Positions 50,689 through 60,736 of a DNA stretch of 64,000 nucleotides are shown here, piece after piece. The notes beneath the pieces are model-generated. The model searched no databases and was not told where the DNA came from. It saw nothing but the letters and a program-made list of their open reading frames with translations. Origin of the DNA: an uncultured Clostridia bacterium (GTDB lineage: Bacteria > Bacillota > Clostridia > Lachnospirales > Anaerotignaceae); the NCBI GenBank assembly GCA_910586765.1, contig CAJUJJ010000002.1, positions 62,001 to 126,000 of the forward strand, written 5' to 3'. The position numbers were made by a program, and so were the translations under genes. Numbering within the stretch: the first letter of the stretch is position 1; the number at the start of each line of letters is the position of its first letter.

Positions 50689-53600
50689 ACTTCATATCCT
50701 CCACCATCTGTTACTGGTGATTTTTTATTTTTTTTCTTTTGTTCTTTTTCTTTTTTATATTTATCATCTCTTGTATCTGGTTGTACTTTATCTTCTGGTA
50801 TTTTAATAGAAGTATTAAATTTGCTATAGTCTTGTTCTTCTCCATCATACATATCTTTAGGTGGCTTTTTTCTTCTGAATCTATTTCTAAAATTTGTAAT
50901 TCCTAAATACAATACTGGTATTAATATCAATGTAACGATTGTGGAGATTGCCATACCAAATATAATAGTAATTGCCATAGGTCTTTGTGTTTCTGTACCT
51001 TCTCCTACTCCTAACGCCATAGGAAGCATACCTATAATTGTTGTAAGTGTTGTCATCAATATTGGTCTTAAACGACTTGGCCCTGCTTCTATCAATGCGT
51101 CAAAACATTCCAAACCTCTCTCTCTTAATTGATTGGTATAATCCACCAATACAATGGCATTATTAACAACCATACCAACCAACATAATAAATCCCATAAA
51201 CGAAGTAACTGTAATAGTATTTCCTGTTATCAAAAGTCCAAATATACCTCCTGTAATAGCCAAAGGCATTGAAAACATAACAATAGTAGGATATATTAAC
51301 GACTCAAATTGTGAAGCCATAATCATATATACTAATACAACAGCTATAATTAACACAAGTGCTAATTTTGTAAACGCTTCCTGCATTTGCTCTGTTGTAC
51401 CACCATATTCATATTCATATCCTTCTGGGAAAGGATAACTTGAGAGTTTTTCATCAATAAGTTTTTGTGCTGTACTGGTATCTATATCTTTTGTATTTGC
51501 ACTTACACTCACATAATTTTTTTGATTTTCTCTATTGATTTGTAATGCACCATCTGTAATTTCTACATTTGCTACTTCTGTTAATGGTATAGAAGCACCT
51601 GTGTTAGAACGTATTGTAATATTTGTCAAATCTGTTATGTAATTCATTCTATCTTGGTCATATCGTATTCTAACATCAATTTCATCATCATTTACTTTAT
51701 ATTGTGTTGCAACAGAACCTGATACTGCTGTATTTAATGTATTTGCTAATGAAGATGTAGTAATGCCATATTGTGATGCTTTTTTTCTATCCAATACAAC
51801 ACGTGCTTCTGGTACAACATCTTCTGAAGAGCCTTCTACATCAACTAATCCTGGTACTGTAGAAAGTAAATCTACTATTTCATTTTCTACTTGACGCAAT
51901 GTATCAGAATCGTATCCTGTAATATTAAATGAAATATCTGAACCACCAAAAGAACCCATAGCACTACTGGAAGCACTTATTGTAATATCTGCTCCTGCAA
52001 TATCAGCAACTAATTCTTTTATTTCATCACAAACTTCATCTGTGCTTCTGCTTCTTTGTTCTAATTCTACTAAACTAATTATAACAGTAGAGGAGTCTGT
52101 ACCACTTGAAACCATACCAGAACCTACCATACCATAATAATAATCAATTTCTGGTATATTTTTTATTCTATCTACTACTTCATTTGTAATATTCTGTGTT
52201 TGTTCCAATTTAGAACCTTTTGGAAGTTCTATAGAAATAGATGCAGAACCTTCGTCTGTTTCTGGCATAAAGTCAAATCCTGCAAGAGGAGCACAAGCTA
52301 ATGTTGCTATAAAACAAGCTACCACAAGCACTATAGTTCTTTTTTTATGACGAAGCACCCACACAAGCACTTTTCTATAAAAATTATCTAATTTTTCAAG
52401 ACCTTTTCCCCAAGCATCTAATATTCTTGTGATGAGGCCTTTTCTTTTCTTTTTATTTTTTTCCCTTCTATTTAAAAGCTGTGCACATGCCATAGGTACA
52501 AACGTTAATGATACCACCAATGACGCAAGAAGTGCAAAACAGATTGTAAATGACAAATCTTTAAATAACTGTCCTATTGTTCCCTCTACAAATGTCAAAG
52601 GTAAAAATACTGCTACTGTTGTCAATGTAGATGCTGCAACTGCCATACCAATTTCTTTAGAACCTATCATTGCTGCTTCTTTTGCCGAATAACCTTTATC
52701 CCAATACTTAAATACATTATCCATAACAACAACAGAGTTATCTACAAGCATACCTATACCTATGGTAATACCACCCATTGATATAACATTTAATGTCATA
52801 CCTGATAAATACATCAATGCAAATGTTGCTAATATAGATGTTGGTATAGATACTCCTATAATTAATGATGTTGTTGGATTTCTTAAAAACAAAAACAATA
52901 CAATAACTGCTATAATCGCACTCTGAAATGCTGTTTGTGTAACATTATTAATAGACAGTTTAATATATTCTGCTGTATCTGTTAACATCAATATATCAAT
53001 TTCTGGATATTCTTTTTCTATTTTATTTAATGTTTCTGTAATTAAATCACTTATTTCTACTACATTAGCAGTAGAATTTTTATCAATAGACATCAATATA
53101 CCTTGTTTTCCATTGACAAGTGTGTAAGAGCTTCTTTCTTTTACCACTTCTTCTACTTCCGCAATATCACTTAATGGCATTACTGCTCCTGTACCTGTAG
53201 TAATCATAACATTTCTAATGTCATCAAGAGACTTAAATTCTCCCATTGTTCTAACTTGTAATTTGCTGTCACCTTGCGAAATGCTACCAGAAGGTAAATT
53301 TAAGTTTTCAGCAGATAATGCTTGTGCTAATTGTGGTGCAGTTAAGCCATATCCGTCCATTTTATCTGGATTTAATGTGATTTGTATTTCATTTTCATCA
53401 CCGCCAGAAAGACTAACAGAAGATACACCTTCTATTCTTTCCAAACGATTTACGATATTTTCATCTAATAAGTCATTTAATTGAGCTAAATCTAAATTAT
53501 CACTTGTAATACCTACATAAATTGGTTGTGCATTAATGTCCATTTTTAACACCATAGGTTCATTTGCGTCCTCTGGTAATGAACCTTTTACCATATCTAT

Positions 53601-53936
53601 TTTTTCTCTCATATCGATTGCTGCCATATCAATATCTGTGCCATCTTGAAATTGTACCAATACAATAGAACTATTAGAAGAAGATATTGATGTAACAGTA
53701 TCTACATTACTAATAGAAGACAAAGCTTCTTCTATTGGTTTTGAAATCAACGTTTCTATCTCATTAGGGCCTGCACCTACATATGTTGTACTCACCAACG
53801 CAATTGGTATATCCATTGTAGGCATCATGGCTAAACTCAGCCCACTATATCCCAATATTCCTCCTAATATTACCATAAGTAATATCATTACTGTTGTAAC
53901 AGGGCGGAGTATTGATATCTTTGATAAAGAACCCAT
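50685..53936 (-). CDS. RND-family efflux permease (HAE-type)
   Basis: The product has 1083 residues. Twelve membrane helices surround two large extracytoplasmic loops (about 40-335 and 560-860). LRPVTTVMILLMVILGGILGYSGLSLAMMPTMDIPIALV opens the protein. Helix 4 has GIGMLVDNSVVVMDNVFKYWDKGYSAKEAA with the family Asp, and GSKEIGMAVAASTLTTVAVFLPLTFVEG follows. The tail (about 1035-1083) is charged and Lys-rich. It is a proton-driven exporter working with the adaptor gene just upstream. There is no outer-membrane TolC-type gene, as expected for a monoderm organism. Confidence 0.93.
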   Translation of the reverse strand: MGSLSKISILRPVTTVMILLMVILGGILGYSGLSLAMMPTMDIPIALVSTTYVGAGPNEIETLISKPIEEALSSISNVDTVTSISSSNSSIVLVQFQDGTDIDMAAIDMREKIDMVKGSLPEDANEPMVLKMDINAQPIYVGITSDNLDLAQLNDLLDENIVNRLERIEGVSSVSLSGGDENEIQITLNPDKMDGYGLTAPQLAQALSAENLNLPSGSISQGDSKLQVRTMGEFKSLDDIRNVMITTGTGAVMPLSDIAEVEEVVKERSSYTLVNGKQGILMSIDKNSTANVVEISDLITETLNKIEKEYPEIDILMLTDTAEYIKLSINNVTQTAFQSAIIAVIVLFLFLRNPTTSLIIGVSIPTSILATFALMYLSGMTLNVISMGGITIGIGMLVDNSVVVMDNVFKYWDKGYSAKEAAMIGSKEIGMAVAASTLTTVAVFLPLTFVEGTIGQLFKDLSFTICFALLASLVVSLTFVPMACAQLLNRREKNKKKRKGLITRILDAWGKGLEKLDNFYRKVLVWVLRHKKRTIVLVVACFIATLACAPLAGFDFMPETDEGSASISIELPKGSKLEQTQNITNEVVDRIKNIPEIDYYYGMVGSGMVSSGTDSSTVIISLVELEQRSRSTDEVCDEIKELVADIAGADITISASSSAMGSFGGSDISFNITGYDSDTLRQVENEIVDLLSTVPGLVDVEGSSEDVVPEARVVLDRKKASQYGITTSSLANTLNTAVSGSVATQYKVNDDEIDVRIRYDQDRMNYITDLTNITIRSNTGASIPLTEVANVEITDGALQINRENQKNYVSVSANTKDIDTSTAQKLIDEKLSSYPFPEGYEYEYGGTTEQMQEAFTKLALVLIIAVVLVYMIMASQFESLIYPTIVMFSMPLAITGGIFGLLITGNTITVTSFMGFIMLVGMVVNNAIVLVDYTNQLRERGLECFDALIEAGPSRLRPILMTTLTTIIGMLPMALGVGEGTETQRPMAITIIFGMAISTIVTLILIPVLYLGITNFRNRFRRKKPPKDMYDGEEQDYSKFNTSIKIPEDKVQPDTRDDKYKKEKEQKKKNKKSPVTDGGGYEV

Positions 53937-53939
53937 TCA

Positions 53940-55364
53940 TTATTCCTCCTTTTGGGAAGCACTGTCAGCAGAATTCTCTTTTTGAGGTATTGTATATTGT
54001 TGTTCTGTGTCCGTTGTGCTGTCTGTAGCATTATCTGTTGTATCTGTATCAGTACCATTTTGAGTGCTATCTTCAGTGTTGTTATTTAAAGCAATTTGTA
54101 CTGCATCTCCATCATTCAAATAAGTCTGTCCTCTTGTTACAACATTCATACCTTCTTCAAGTCCACTTGTAATTTGTATGTTTTCTCCTGTGTCAATACC
54201 TGTTGTTACTAAAACTTTTTTTGCTTTTCCATTTTCTTCTATGTATACATAAATTTCATTGTCTTTTTCTATAACACAGCTTCTTGGCAATACAATGGTA
54301 TCTTCTGCACTCTCTTTTGTAAAAGATACCTCTGCTAACATACCTACTTTTAATATACCATCTGAATTGTTTAATTCCACTTGTACATCATATGTTCCTT
54401 GTGTATTTGCTACAGGATTGATTGTAGTAATGATTGCCTTAAAAGGCTCTTGTGATATAGCAGAAAGCACTACATCTACTTGCTGTCCTACAGACAATGT
54501 ATTGATAACTTGCTGTGTTACTGCAACATCAATTTTTACTTTGCTCATATCTGTAATGACATAAGCAGGGCTTGCTTGAGAAAGCACTGTACCTGCTACA
54601 ATATTTTTTGTTGTAATAACACCGGAAATCGGTGCTGTTACAGTAGCATCTCCTATTGTTTTTTGTGCACTTTTAATTTGTGCTTCAATAGATGCCTTTT
54701 GTGCTACTGCGGAATTGTAAGCATCTTCTGCTTTTCTTTGATTTTCTGCTGGCATTTGATTTGCTACTAAGTCATAATTTTGTTCTGCCTGAGAATAAGC
54801 TAGCTGTGCATTATCATAAGCTAATTGTATCTGGTCCATTTCTGTCTGTGACAGTATGCCCGCCTCAAAAAGCACTTTATTATTTTCATAATTTGTTGTA
54901 ACATTATCTAAATTTAATTTTGCATTATCTAAGGCATTTTTAGACGCATCAATTTGCGACTGCATTGTTGCACCATTTACTAACTCTAAATTTGTTTTTG
55001 CAGATGTAATACTTGCTTCTATTGCTGTTAAAGAAGCTCTCAATACATTAATTTGATTTTCTACATCTGCTGTATCCATACGAAACATTACTGCACCTTT
55101 TGAAACATTTTGTCCTATATCATAATTTGCTTGTGATACCTTTCCCCCTACAATACTAAGTACATTTGCCTCCTGATTTGGTGCAACTTTTCCAGAATAA
55201 GTATATTCACTTGCAATTGATGTGTTTGAAAGTGGCATTACTTCTATTGCACGTGCTGCCTGTTCTGGTTCTTCTAGCATTTCTGGTGCTTCTTTTTTGC
55301 CGCAGCCTATCACCGACATTGTAACTGCCAATGTCAGTAATAATGCTGTATAATTCTTTTTCAT
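53940..55364 (-). CDS. RND periplasmic-type adaptor lipoprotein (HlyD/MFP family)
   Basis: The product has 474 residues. Residues 1-21 are a lipoprotein signal with lipobox VIGC, so it is lipid-anchored on the outer face. A biotinyl-lipoyl-like half (SIVGGKVSQANYDIGQNVSKGAVMFRMD), a long coiled coil (about 105-240), the second lipoyl half (ATVTAPISGVITTKNIVAGTVLS) and beta-barrel domains follow. The last about 50 residues are Thr/Asp/Asn-rich. It lies 3 bp before the permease gene and 16 bp after marR. Confidence 0.93.
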   Translation of the reverse strand: MKKNYTALLLTLAVTMSVIGCGKKEAPEMLEEPEQAARAIEVMPLSNTSIASEYTYSGKVAPNQEANVLSIVGGKVSQANYDIGQNVSKGAVMFRMDTADVENQINVLRASLTAIEASITSAKTNLELVNGATMQSQIDASKNALDNAKLNLDNVTTNYENNKVLFEAGILSQTEMDQIQLAYDNAQLAYSQAEQNYDLVANQMPAENQRKAEDAYNSAVAQKASIEAQIKSAQKTIGDATVTAPISGVITTKNIVAGTVLSQASPAYVITDMSKVKIDVAVTQQVINTLSVGQQVDVVLSAISQEPFKAIITTINPVANTQGTYDVQVELNNSDGILKVGMLAEVSFTKESAEDTIVLPRSCVIEKDNEIYVYIEENGKAKKVLVTTGIDTGENIQITSGLEEGMNVVTRGQTYLNDGDAVQIALNNNTEDSTQNGTDTDTTDNATDSTTDTEQQYTIPQKENSADSASQKEE

Positions 55365-55380
55365 AACAATAGCTCCTCCT

Positions 55381-55848
55381 TTAACTGTCTTTGTTTAAAA
55401 CATGACTTAATTTTTCTATACCTATCTGTAAATCCTCTCTTTGTTGTTGAGAAAGGCTGTCACAATACTCTACAAAAAACTGTAATGTTTTTTGTTCTCT
55501 TTCCTCCAAAGCAGAAATTCCTTTTTGTGTAACACACAAATAAACTTTTCTACCATCATCTCCTTTTGGAGGAGGCATCTTTTGTAATAAATTCTCTTTT
55601 TCCATTTTAGAAAGTGTTAGAGAAAGACTACTTTTACTCAAATTTAACAAACAAGCCATTTGTGAAACAGATTTAATATCCATTTTATGTACCATCATAA
55701 GTATGATAAATTGCTGTAATGTTAAATCAATATTACTCTTACCATTGATATTAAATACCTGATTTATCATATTTTTATTCCATTGTCCCCATTGTATTTG
55801 TAAATCAAGCATTTGTCTTGCTAATTGTTGGGACAAGTCCCCTTCCAT
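55381..55848 (-). CDS. MarR-family transcriptional regulator
   Basis: The start at 55848 has AAGGGG eight bases upstream and is better placed than the ATG six bases earlier. It gives 155 residues. The winged helix is at about 45-115 (LTLQQFIILMMVHKMDIKSVSQMACLLNLSKSSLSLTLSKMEKENLLQK, wing GDDGRKVYLCVTQKG). It is the first gene of marR-adaptor-RND-P-II and probably represses the operon through the palindrome inside its own promoter. Confidence 0.92.
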   Translation of the reverse strand: MEGDLSQQLARQMLDLQIQWGQWNKNMINQVFNINGKSNIDLTLQQFIILMMVHKMDIKSVSQMACLLNLSKSSLSLTLSKMEKENLLQKMPPPKGDDGRKVYLCVTQKGISALEEREQKTLQFFVEYCDSLSQQQREDLQIGIEKLSHVLNKDS

Positions 55849-55890
55849 ATTCATACCCCTTTTATATATATATTATGAAAAACAAATATT

Positions 55891-55919
55891 ATTTTATAAT
55901 AAAACTGTTTTACTGTCAA
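55891..55919 (-). promoter_or_regulatory. marR-RND promoter with a palindromic operator
   Basis: On the minus strand TTGACA (55919-55914), 17 bases, TAAAAT (55896-55891). The spacer holds GTAAAAC-A-GTTTTAT (55913-55899), a near-perfect dyad placed where a repressor would block polymerase. The rest of the gap to 56194 is AT-rich with no further recognised element. Confidence 0.7.
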
Positions 55920-56194
55920 TTCTATTATAATATTTTCACAATATATATCTATACAAATTTTACGTAAAAAAATGAGATATGTTTATTACTATTTTTAAAA
56001 AAATAATACTTACGATAATACTATGAAAATTTTAAGAAAAATGTAATATATTGCTTCTCAGCTTTAATAATTATGTAACAAAATTGATTTATAATGATAG
56101 TAATTTTTTGTATATTCAAATACAAAATAATAAAATTTTTTTGAAACATTTTTATGTTTTTATTCGTCTTATATAGAGGGAAGGAGGTGCTTCT

Positions 56195-56935
56195 GTGGCA
56201 GAAGCGGTTATCAAAATCAGAAATGTCAAAAAAATATATCGTATGGGCAATGAAAAAATACCAGCAATAAACAATTTAAGTTTAGACATTTCATACGGTG
56301 AAATCTGTTGCCTTTTAGGAAAATCTGGTTCAGGAAAATCTACACTGCTCAATCTCATAGCAGGACTAGAAAAACCTACTAAAGGCAGTATTATATTTAA
56401 TAAATGTCATATGGAGCGTATGAATGAAGACCAATTAGCAAAATTTAGACAGCAATATGTTGGATTTGTATTTCAGTCTTACAACCTTCTTTCTACACTT
56501 ACCGCTCTTGAAAATGTGACATTGCCTTTGATATTTCGAAAAGTACCTACAGCAGAAAGAAACAAAAGAGCTATGGAAATGCTTGATGCTGTAGGACTTT
56601 CTGAGCGTGCCAATCACAAGCCCTCTGAAATGAGTGGAGGACAACAGCAAAGAGTAAGTATTGCAAGAGCTTTTATAAATAGTCCTCAAGTTGTTTTTGC
56701 AGATGAACCTACAGGAAATTTAGACACCAAAACAACATATGAAATGATGGATTTAATTACTGATTTAGCCCAAAAAAATAAACAGACACTTGTTATTGTC
56801 ACGCACGATTTAGAAATTTCAGAATATGCAGATAGAATTATACATCTTTCTGATGGAAAAATTGAAAAAATAGAACACAATCAAAATAGAAGACAGTCAA
56901 AACCTAACCAAGAGAAAGGAGAATACAAAAAATGA
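56195..56935 (+). CDS. ABC transporter ATP-binding protein (MacB/LolD type)
   Basis: The ATPase has 246 residues from a GTG start with AAGGAGG eight bases upstream. Walker A is GKSGSGKSTLLN (about 46-57), the Q-loop is in GFVFQSYNLL, the signature is MSGGQQQRVSIARAF, and Walker B is VVFADEPTGNLD with the switch His in VTHD. The family drives MacB-type mechanotransmission or lipoprotein release. It overlaps the next gene by four bases and forms an operon with it and the interrupted permease. Confidence 0.95.
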   Translation: MAEAVIKIRNVKKIYRMGNEKIPAINNLSLDISYGEICCLLGKSGSGKSTLLNLIAGLEKPTKGSIIFNKCHMERMNEDQLAKFRQQYVGFVFQSYNLLSTLTALENVTLPLIFRKVPTAERNKRAMEMLDAVGLSERANHKPSEMSGGQQQRVSIARAFINSPQVVFADEPTGNLDTKTTYEMMDLITDLAQKNKQTLVIVTHDLEISEYADRIIHLSDGKIEKIEHNQNRRQSKPNQEKGEYKK

Positions 56936-59142
56936 CAAAAAAACTGACAAGCATTTTTTTAGCATTGTTCATTACATTACAAACGGTAGCATTACCTGTT
57001 ACTGCTTTTGCTGATGATGATGACAATGAAATTGTAAATCCAAATGCAGCACAACCAGAAATTATACTTATAAACGGCCCTGTATATGAGGTAACACCAG
57101 GCAAAACAAACACCATTAAAATTAAATTAAGGAATGGCAGTGCTTATGGTGCAAAAGCTATTGTAATACAACCTACATTTACAGATATTGACAACACTCC
57201 TTTTACAGTAGGTTTTGCAGGAGAAGAAAATAGAATTTCTTCATTAGCTCCTAGAAGTGAAACAGAAATCGAATTAACAGTGGACGTAGAAAGAACTGCT
57301 GCTACTAAAAATTATCCTGTAACATTAAATTACAGCTATTTTAATACTTATAATATTAAATTTACAGGAAAAGATACAATATATTTAAAAGTAAATAATT
57401 TATCAGGAGAGCCAGATTTTAAATTTGAAAATGTAGCTGTTACACCTTCTGAAATAGAAGCGGGAGAAACCACTACAATATCTGGTGAAATTGTAAATAA
57501 CAATTTTATTACTATGCACGAAGTTAATTTAACATTAGAAGGACTTTCAAGTGATGGCATCAGTGTGAACAACAGTTTAGACAGCCAAAACTTTTCTCGT
57601 ATTGCAGCAGGTGCTACACAACAATTTTCATTTCCTCTCATTGCAGGAAAAGAAATCGCTGGAGGCACTTATCCCATTACATTGAAAATATCATATAAAG
57701 ATGATGCTGGGCGTTCTTATGACAAATCCCAAAATTATTATATAAACGTGGGAGGAAGCAGCAGCACAGAAAAACCTAGTTTAGAAATTAGAAATATGGA
57801 AGAACCTACAGGCACTTATGTGGTAAATCAAAATTTTGAAATTGCTTTTGATTTAGTAAATATTGGAGAAGGAGAAGCAAAAAACATTAAAGTAAGTGCT
57901 TCAGGTATGGGGGAAAGTGGTGCTGTTGTACCAAAATCTACAAGTATTAAAAACGTAAAAACATTAGCCCCTAATGAAACAAGCCATTTTTCATTCACAT
58001 TTGCAGGAACTTCTTCCGCTTCTACCCAAAATTATCCTGTAGAGTTTACTATAGAATATGAAAATGAAGCAGGTACTGCAACTACATTTAAGCAGTATGC
58101 AGGTGTAAATGTATCCAATCCTAAAAAAGACAAAGAAGACGAAAAGGACGAAGAAGACGAGAAAAAAAGCAAACCTAAAATTATTGTAAGTGACTATGTT
58201 TGTGACCCTATTATTGTTATGGCAGGTAATGAATTTGACTTAACTATGACACTTATGAACAGTCATAAATATAAATCTGTTCACAATATCAAAATGTTTT
58301 TAACTATGGCAGAGGAAACTACTTCTGATACTGCCAAAACAGGAAATATATTTACACCAGTAGATAGCAGTAACACATTTTATTTTGATGATATTGTGCC
58401 GAAAGGAAAAGTGGATAAAGCACTTAGATTATATGTTGTGCCAGACGCTCAACCTAAAACATATACATTAACAGTCAATTTTGAATATGAAGACCAAGAC
58501 GGAAATGAATATACTTCTCAGGAACTTTTAGGCATCAATGTAAAACAAGTAACACAATTAGATATAGATGATTATACACTTCCACAGCAAATTGAAATGG
58601 GTATGCCTGTTACAGTAAATTTCAGCTATTACAACACTGGAAAAGTCACACTCAACAATTTGATGATACGTATTGATGGAGATGTGGAAACAGAAAACAG
58701 AAATACATATATTGGTAATTTGGAATCTGGTTCTAGTGATTATTATGAAGCAATGTTTACTCCTACATCTATGGGAAAACTTCCTGTAAGTATTGTGGTA
58801 AGCTATGATGATGCCAGCGGTGAAACAATAGAAGAAAAAAGAGATTTTATATTAAATGTAATAGAGCCTATGCCTATGGACGATATGATGGGTATGGAAG
58901 ATATAGAAGGTAAACGCGGTATATCAAAACCCATTATAATTGGTGCTGTTGTTGGTGTAGTAATCATTATTGCTATTATTGCAATAGTAATGATAGTAAA
59001 ACATAAAAAGAAAAAAGCAGAAGAAGCATTTTTAGCACAAGATGATGAAGAATATGACGATTTTGCACCAGAAGATGTAGACTATTATGAACAAATGCCA
59101 AATCAAAATACACAAGGACGTGATGACAATGAGCGTTTCTGA
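56932..59142 (+). CDS. Membrane-anchored CARDB/COG1361-type extracellular protein
   Basis: The product has 736 residues. A signal peptide (about 1-26) is followed by several Ig-like CARDB/NPCBM-associated repeats, each opening with a PGxxxxIxxxLRN-type strand (for example VTPGKTNTIKIKLRNGSAYGAKAI). A Lys/Glu/Asp-rich linker lies at about 400-420, and a C-terminal membrane helix at about 665-690 with a short acidic cytoplasmic tail. Such proteins travel with MacB-like ABC genes in clostridia and may pass an outside signal or substrate to the permease. Its end overlaps the permease start by 20 bases. Confidence 0.85.
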   Translation: MTKKLTSIFLALFITLQTVALPVTAFADDDDNEIVNPNAAQPEIILINGPVYEVTPGKTNTIKIKLRNGSAYGAKAIVIQPTFTDIDNTPFTVGFAGEENRISSLAPRSETEIELTVDVERTAATKNYPVTLNYSYFNTYNIKFTGKDTIYLKVNNLSGEPDFKFENVAVTPSEIEAGETTTISGEIVNNNFITMHEVNLTLEGLSSDGISVNNSLDSQNFSRIAAGATQQFSFPLIAGKEIAGGTYPITLKISYKDDAGRSYDKSQNYYINVGGSSSTEKPSLEIRNMEEPTGTYVVNQNFEIAFDLVNIGEGEAKNIKVSASGMGESGAVVPKSTSIKNVKTLAPNETSHFSFTFAGTSSASTQNYPVEFTIEYENEAGTATTFKQYAGVNVSNPKKDKEDEKDEEDEKKSKPKIIVSDYVCDPIIVMAGNEFDLTMTLMNSHKYKSVHNIKMFLTMAEETTSDTAKTGNIFTPVDSSNTFYFDDIVPKGKVDKALRLYVVPDAQPKTYTLTVNFEYEDQDGNEYTSQELLGINVKQVTQLDIDDYTLPQQIEMGMPVTVNFSYYNTGKVTLNNLMIRIDGDVETENRNTYIGNLESGSSDYYEAMFTPTSMGKLPVSIVVSYDDASGETIEEKRDFILNVIEPMPMDDMMGMEDIEGKRGISKPIIIGAVVGVVIIIAIIAIVMIVKHKKKKAEEAFLAQDDEEYDDFAPEDVDYYEQMPNQNTQGRDDNERF

Positions 59143-60000
59143 TATGATAAAAATGGCATTGCGAAATTTGTGGAAAAGAAAACTTCGAACATTTTTAACA
59201 ATACTTGGTGTTATCATTGGTACAGCATCTATAGTTGTTATGGTTTCTATTGGTATTGGTATGAATGAAAGTTTTCAAAGGCAAGTGGAACAATGGGGCA
59301 GTTTACAAGTTATCAATGTCTATGCTGTAGGCAATAACAGTTATTATTATGATGATAGTGAAAGTACAAGCAGCAGTAAAAATGACAAAAAAGCAACAGA
59401 AATTACAGTCAATACTATAGAAGAATTTAAAAAAATACCTCATGTAGAAGCAGCTACGCCTGTTATGAATGAATATCTGTATTTTATTGCAGGCAAATAT
59501 GTTGCAGATGCTTCTGTACAAGGCATAGACCCAGCAAGTATGGAAGCTATGGGATATAAAGCAGAACAAGGGCGAGTGTTGCAGGAAGGCGATAGTAAAA
59601 CGCTTGTATTTGGTGCAGATGTTGTAAGCAATTTTTATAATCCAAAATTGAGTTGGGAAATGAGATATCGCTCTCCTTCCCCAGAAATCGATATACTAAA
59701 CGATAAAGTTATGATAACAACAGACTGGAATTATGGTACAAGATATGCAGACAAAGCAATCAAACCCATTAAAGTAGATGTAGTAGGAACAGTAAGCAGT
59801 GGAAGCTCTGACGGATATAATGTATTTATGCCCATAAAAGAATTAGAAAAAATTAAAATAGCACAGTCAGAATATGAAGCAAAAAAATATAACAATAGAA
59901 ATGCAGAAAAAATAAAAAAAGGCGTTTATCAAAATGCTATGGTAAAAGTAGACAATATGGACAATGTAAAAGAGGTACAAGAAGTTATTAAAAATATGGG
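59123..60000 (+). pseudogene. MacB-like permease, 5' exon (interrupted by an IStron)
   Basis: ATG at 59123 (a second lies six bases on). One N-terminal helix (ALRNLWKRKLRTFLTILGVIIGTASIVVMVSIGIGM) precedes a MacB periplasmic-core-type domain (about 40-290). The frame is broken at the codon after Lys-Asn-Met by IStron sequence, which adds a short NKTAAINI tail and a stop at 60028. The three C-terminal helices are in the 3' exon at 62112. Joining 60000 to 62112 restores one frame of 444 residues, reading KNMGFRASSL at the junction. RNA splicing by the intron could therefore yield a working protein. Confidence 0.85.
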
Positions 60001-60500
60001 TAACAAAACAGCTGCAATAAATATATAAAAATTTATATAAAAATATAAAAATTTATTAAAGCGAATACCCTCTGTATCGTGCGAACGGTGCAGACTCCAC
60101 GTTAAATGCTTTTAATCCCTAAAGCCATACGACCTAAACAGTAATTCGAAAGGATAAGCTGAATGGTGCGAAAGCAGAAAAAATAGTATGGATAGCATAA
60201 GGTGAAATAAAAACTAATCAGTGTCAGTAAAAGGCAAAGCGTGACATGCTGAAAACGTTAGTCCTAAGTGCCATAATAATGGGTCTTTAGCAGGGAAAGT
60301 CCTAAGTCTGAAAAGATATGGAAGACCTTCAACGACTATCTCCTTGAGGGAGAGTAAAACCACAAGCTTAGGGTGGAAGAAAAATGTGGCTCTGAATTTA
60401 AAATAATTCAGATGAAGATATAGTCTACGCTTATATGAAAGTATGAGAGGTCTGTCAGTAATGATAAGACTGCACTGATGTTGCGAATCAGTGTGAATAA
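60001..60500 (+). ncRNA. Group I intron catalytic core (5' part of the IStron)
   Basis: The R element TTCAACGACTA (60328-60338) and the S element AAGATATAGTCT (60415-60426) are classic group I sequences. GACTA of R pairs with TAGTC of S to form P7. The GC-richer stretch from about 60060 shows many short stems and no coding potential. A possible P1 pairs GGGTA at the element start with TACCC near 60067, followed by ATAT with GTAT, which would set the splice-site U-G pair after 59997. Confidence 0.85.
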
Positions 60501-60593
60501 GATAAATATATATAAATTTGTAAAGTCTATAAAAAAAATTCCATAAATATGCTATCATTGTAATATAACGAATTGCAAAAGGAGCGAAAAAAT

Positions 60594-60692
60594 ATGGAAT
60601 TAATAAGTATAGGTAAATTTGCTAAAATAGTTGGTCTTACACCAACTACATTAAGACGAATGCATAATAGCGATGAGCTGATACCTTGTTAA
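60594..60692 (+). pseudogene. Truncated IS607-type TnpA (MerR-like head only)
   Basis: A 32-residue frame with ATG and GGAGCG upstream reads SIGKFAKIVGLTPTTLRRMHN, the N-terminal MerR-like helix-turn-helix of IS607 TnpA. It stops before the serine resolvase domain. The catalytic part has been deleted, so it is not functional. Confidence 0.8.
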
Positions 60693-60736
60693 TTAGCAGG
60701 AGAAAACAAAGAAATTGATTGATGAGGTGAAAGCAA

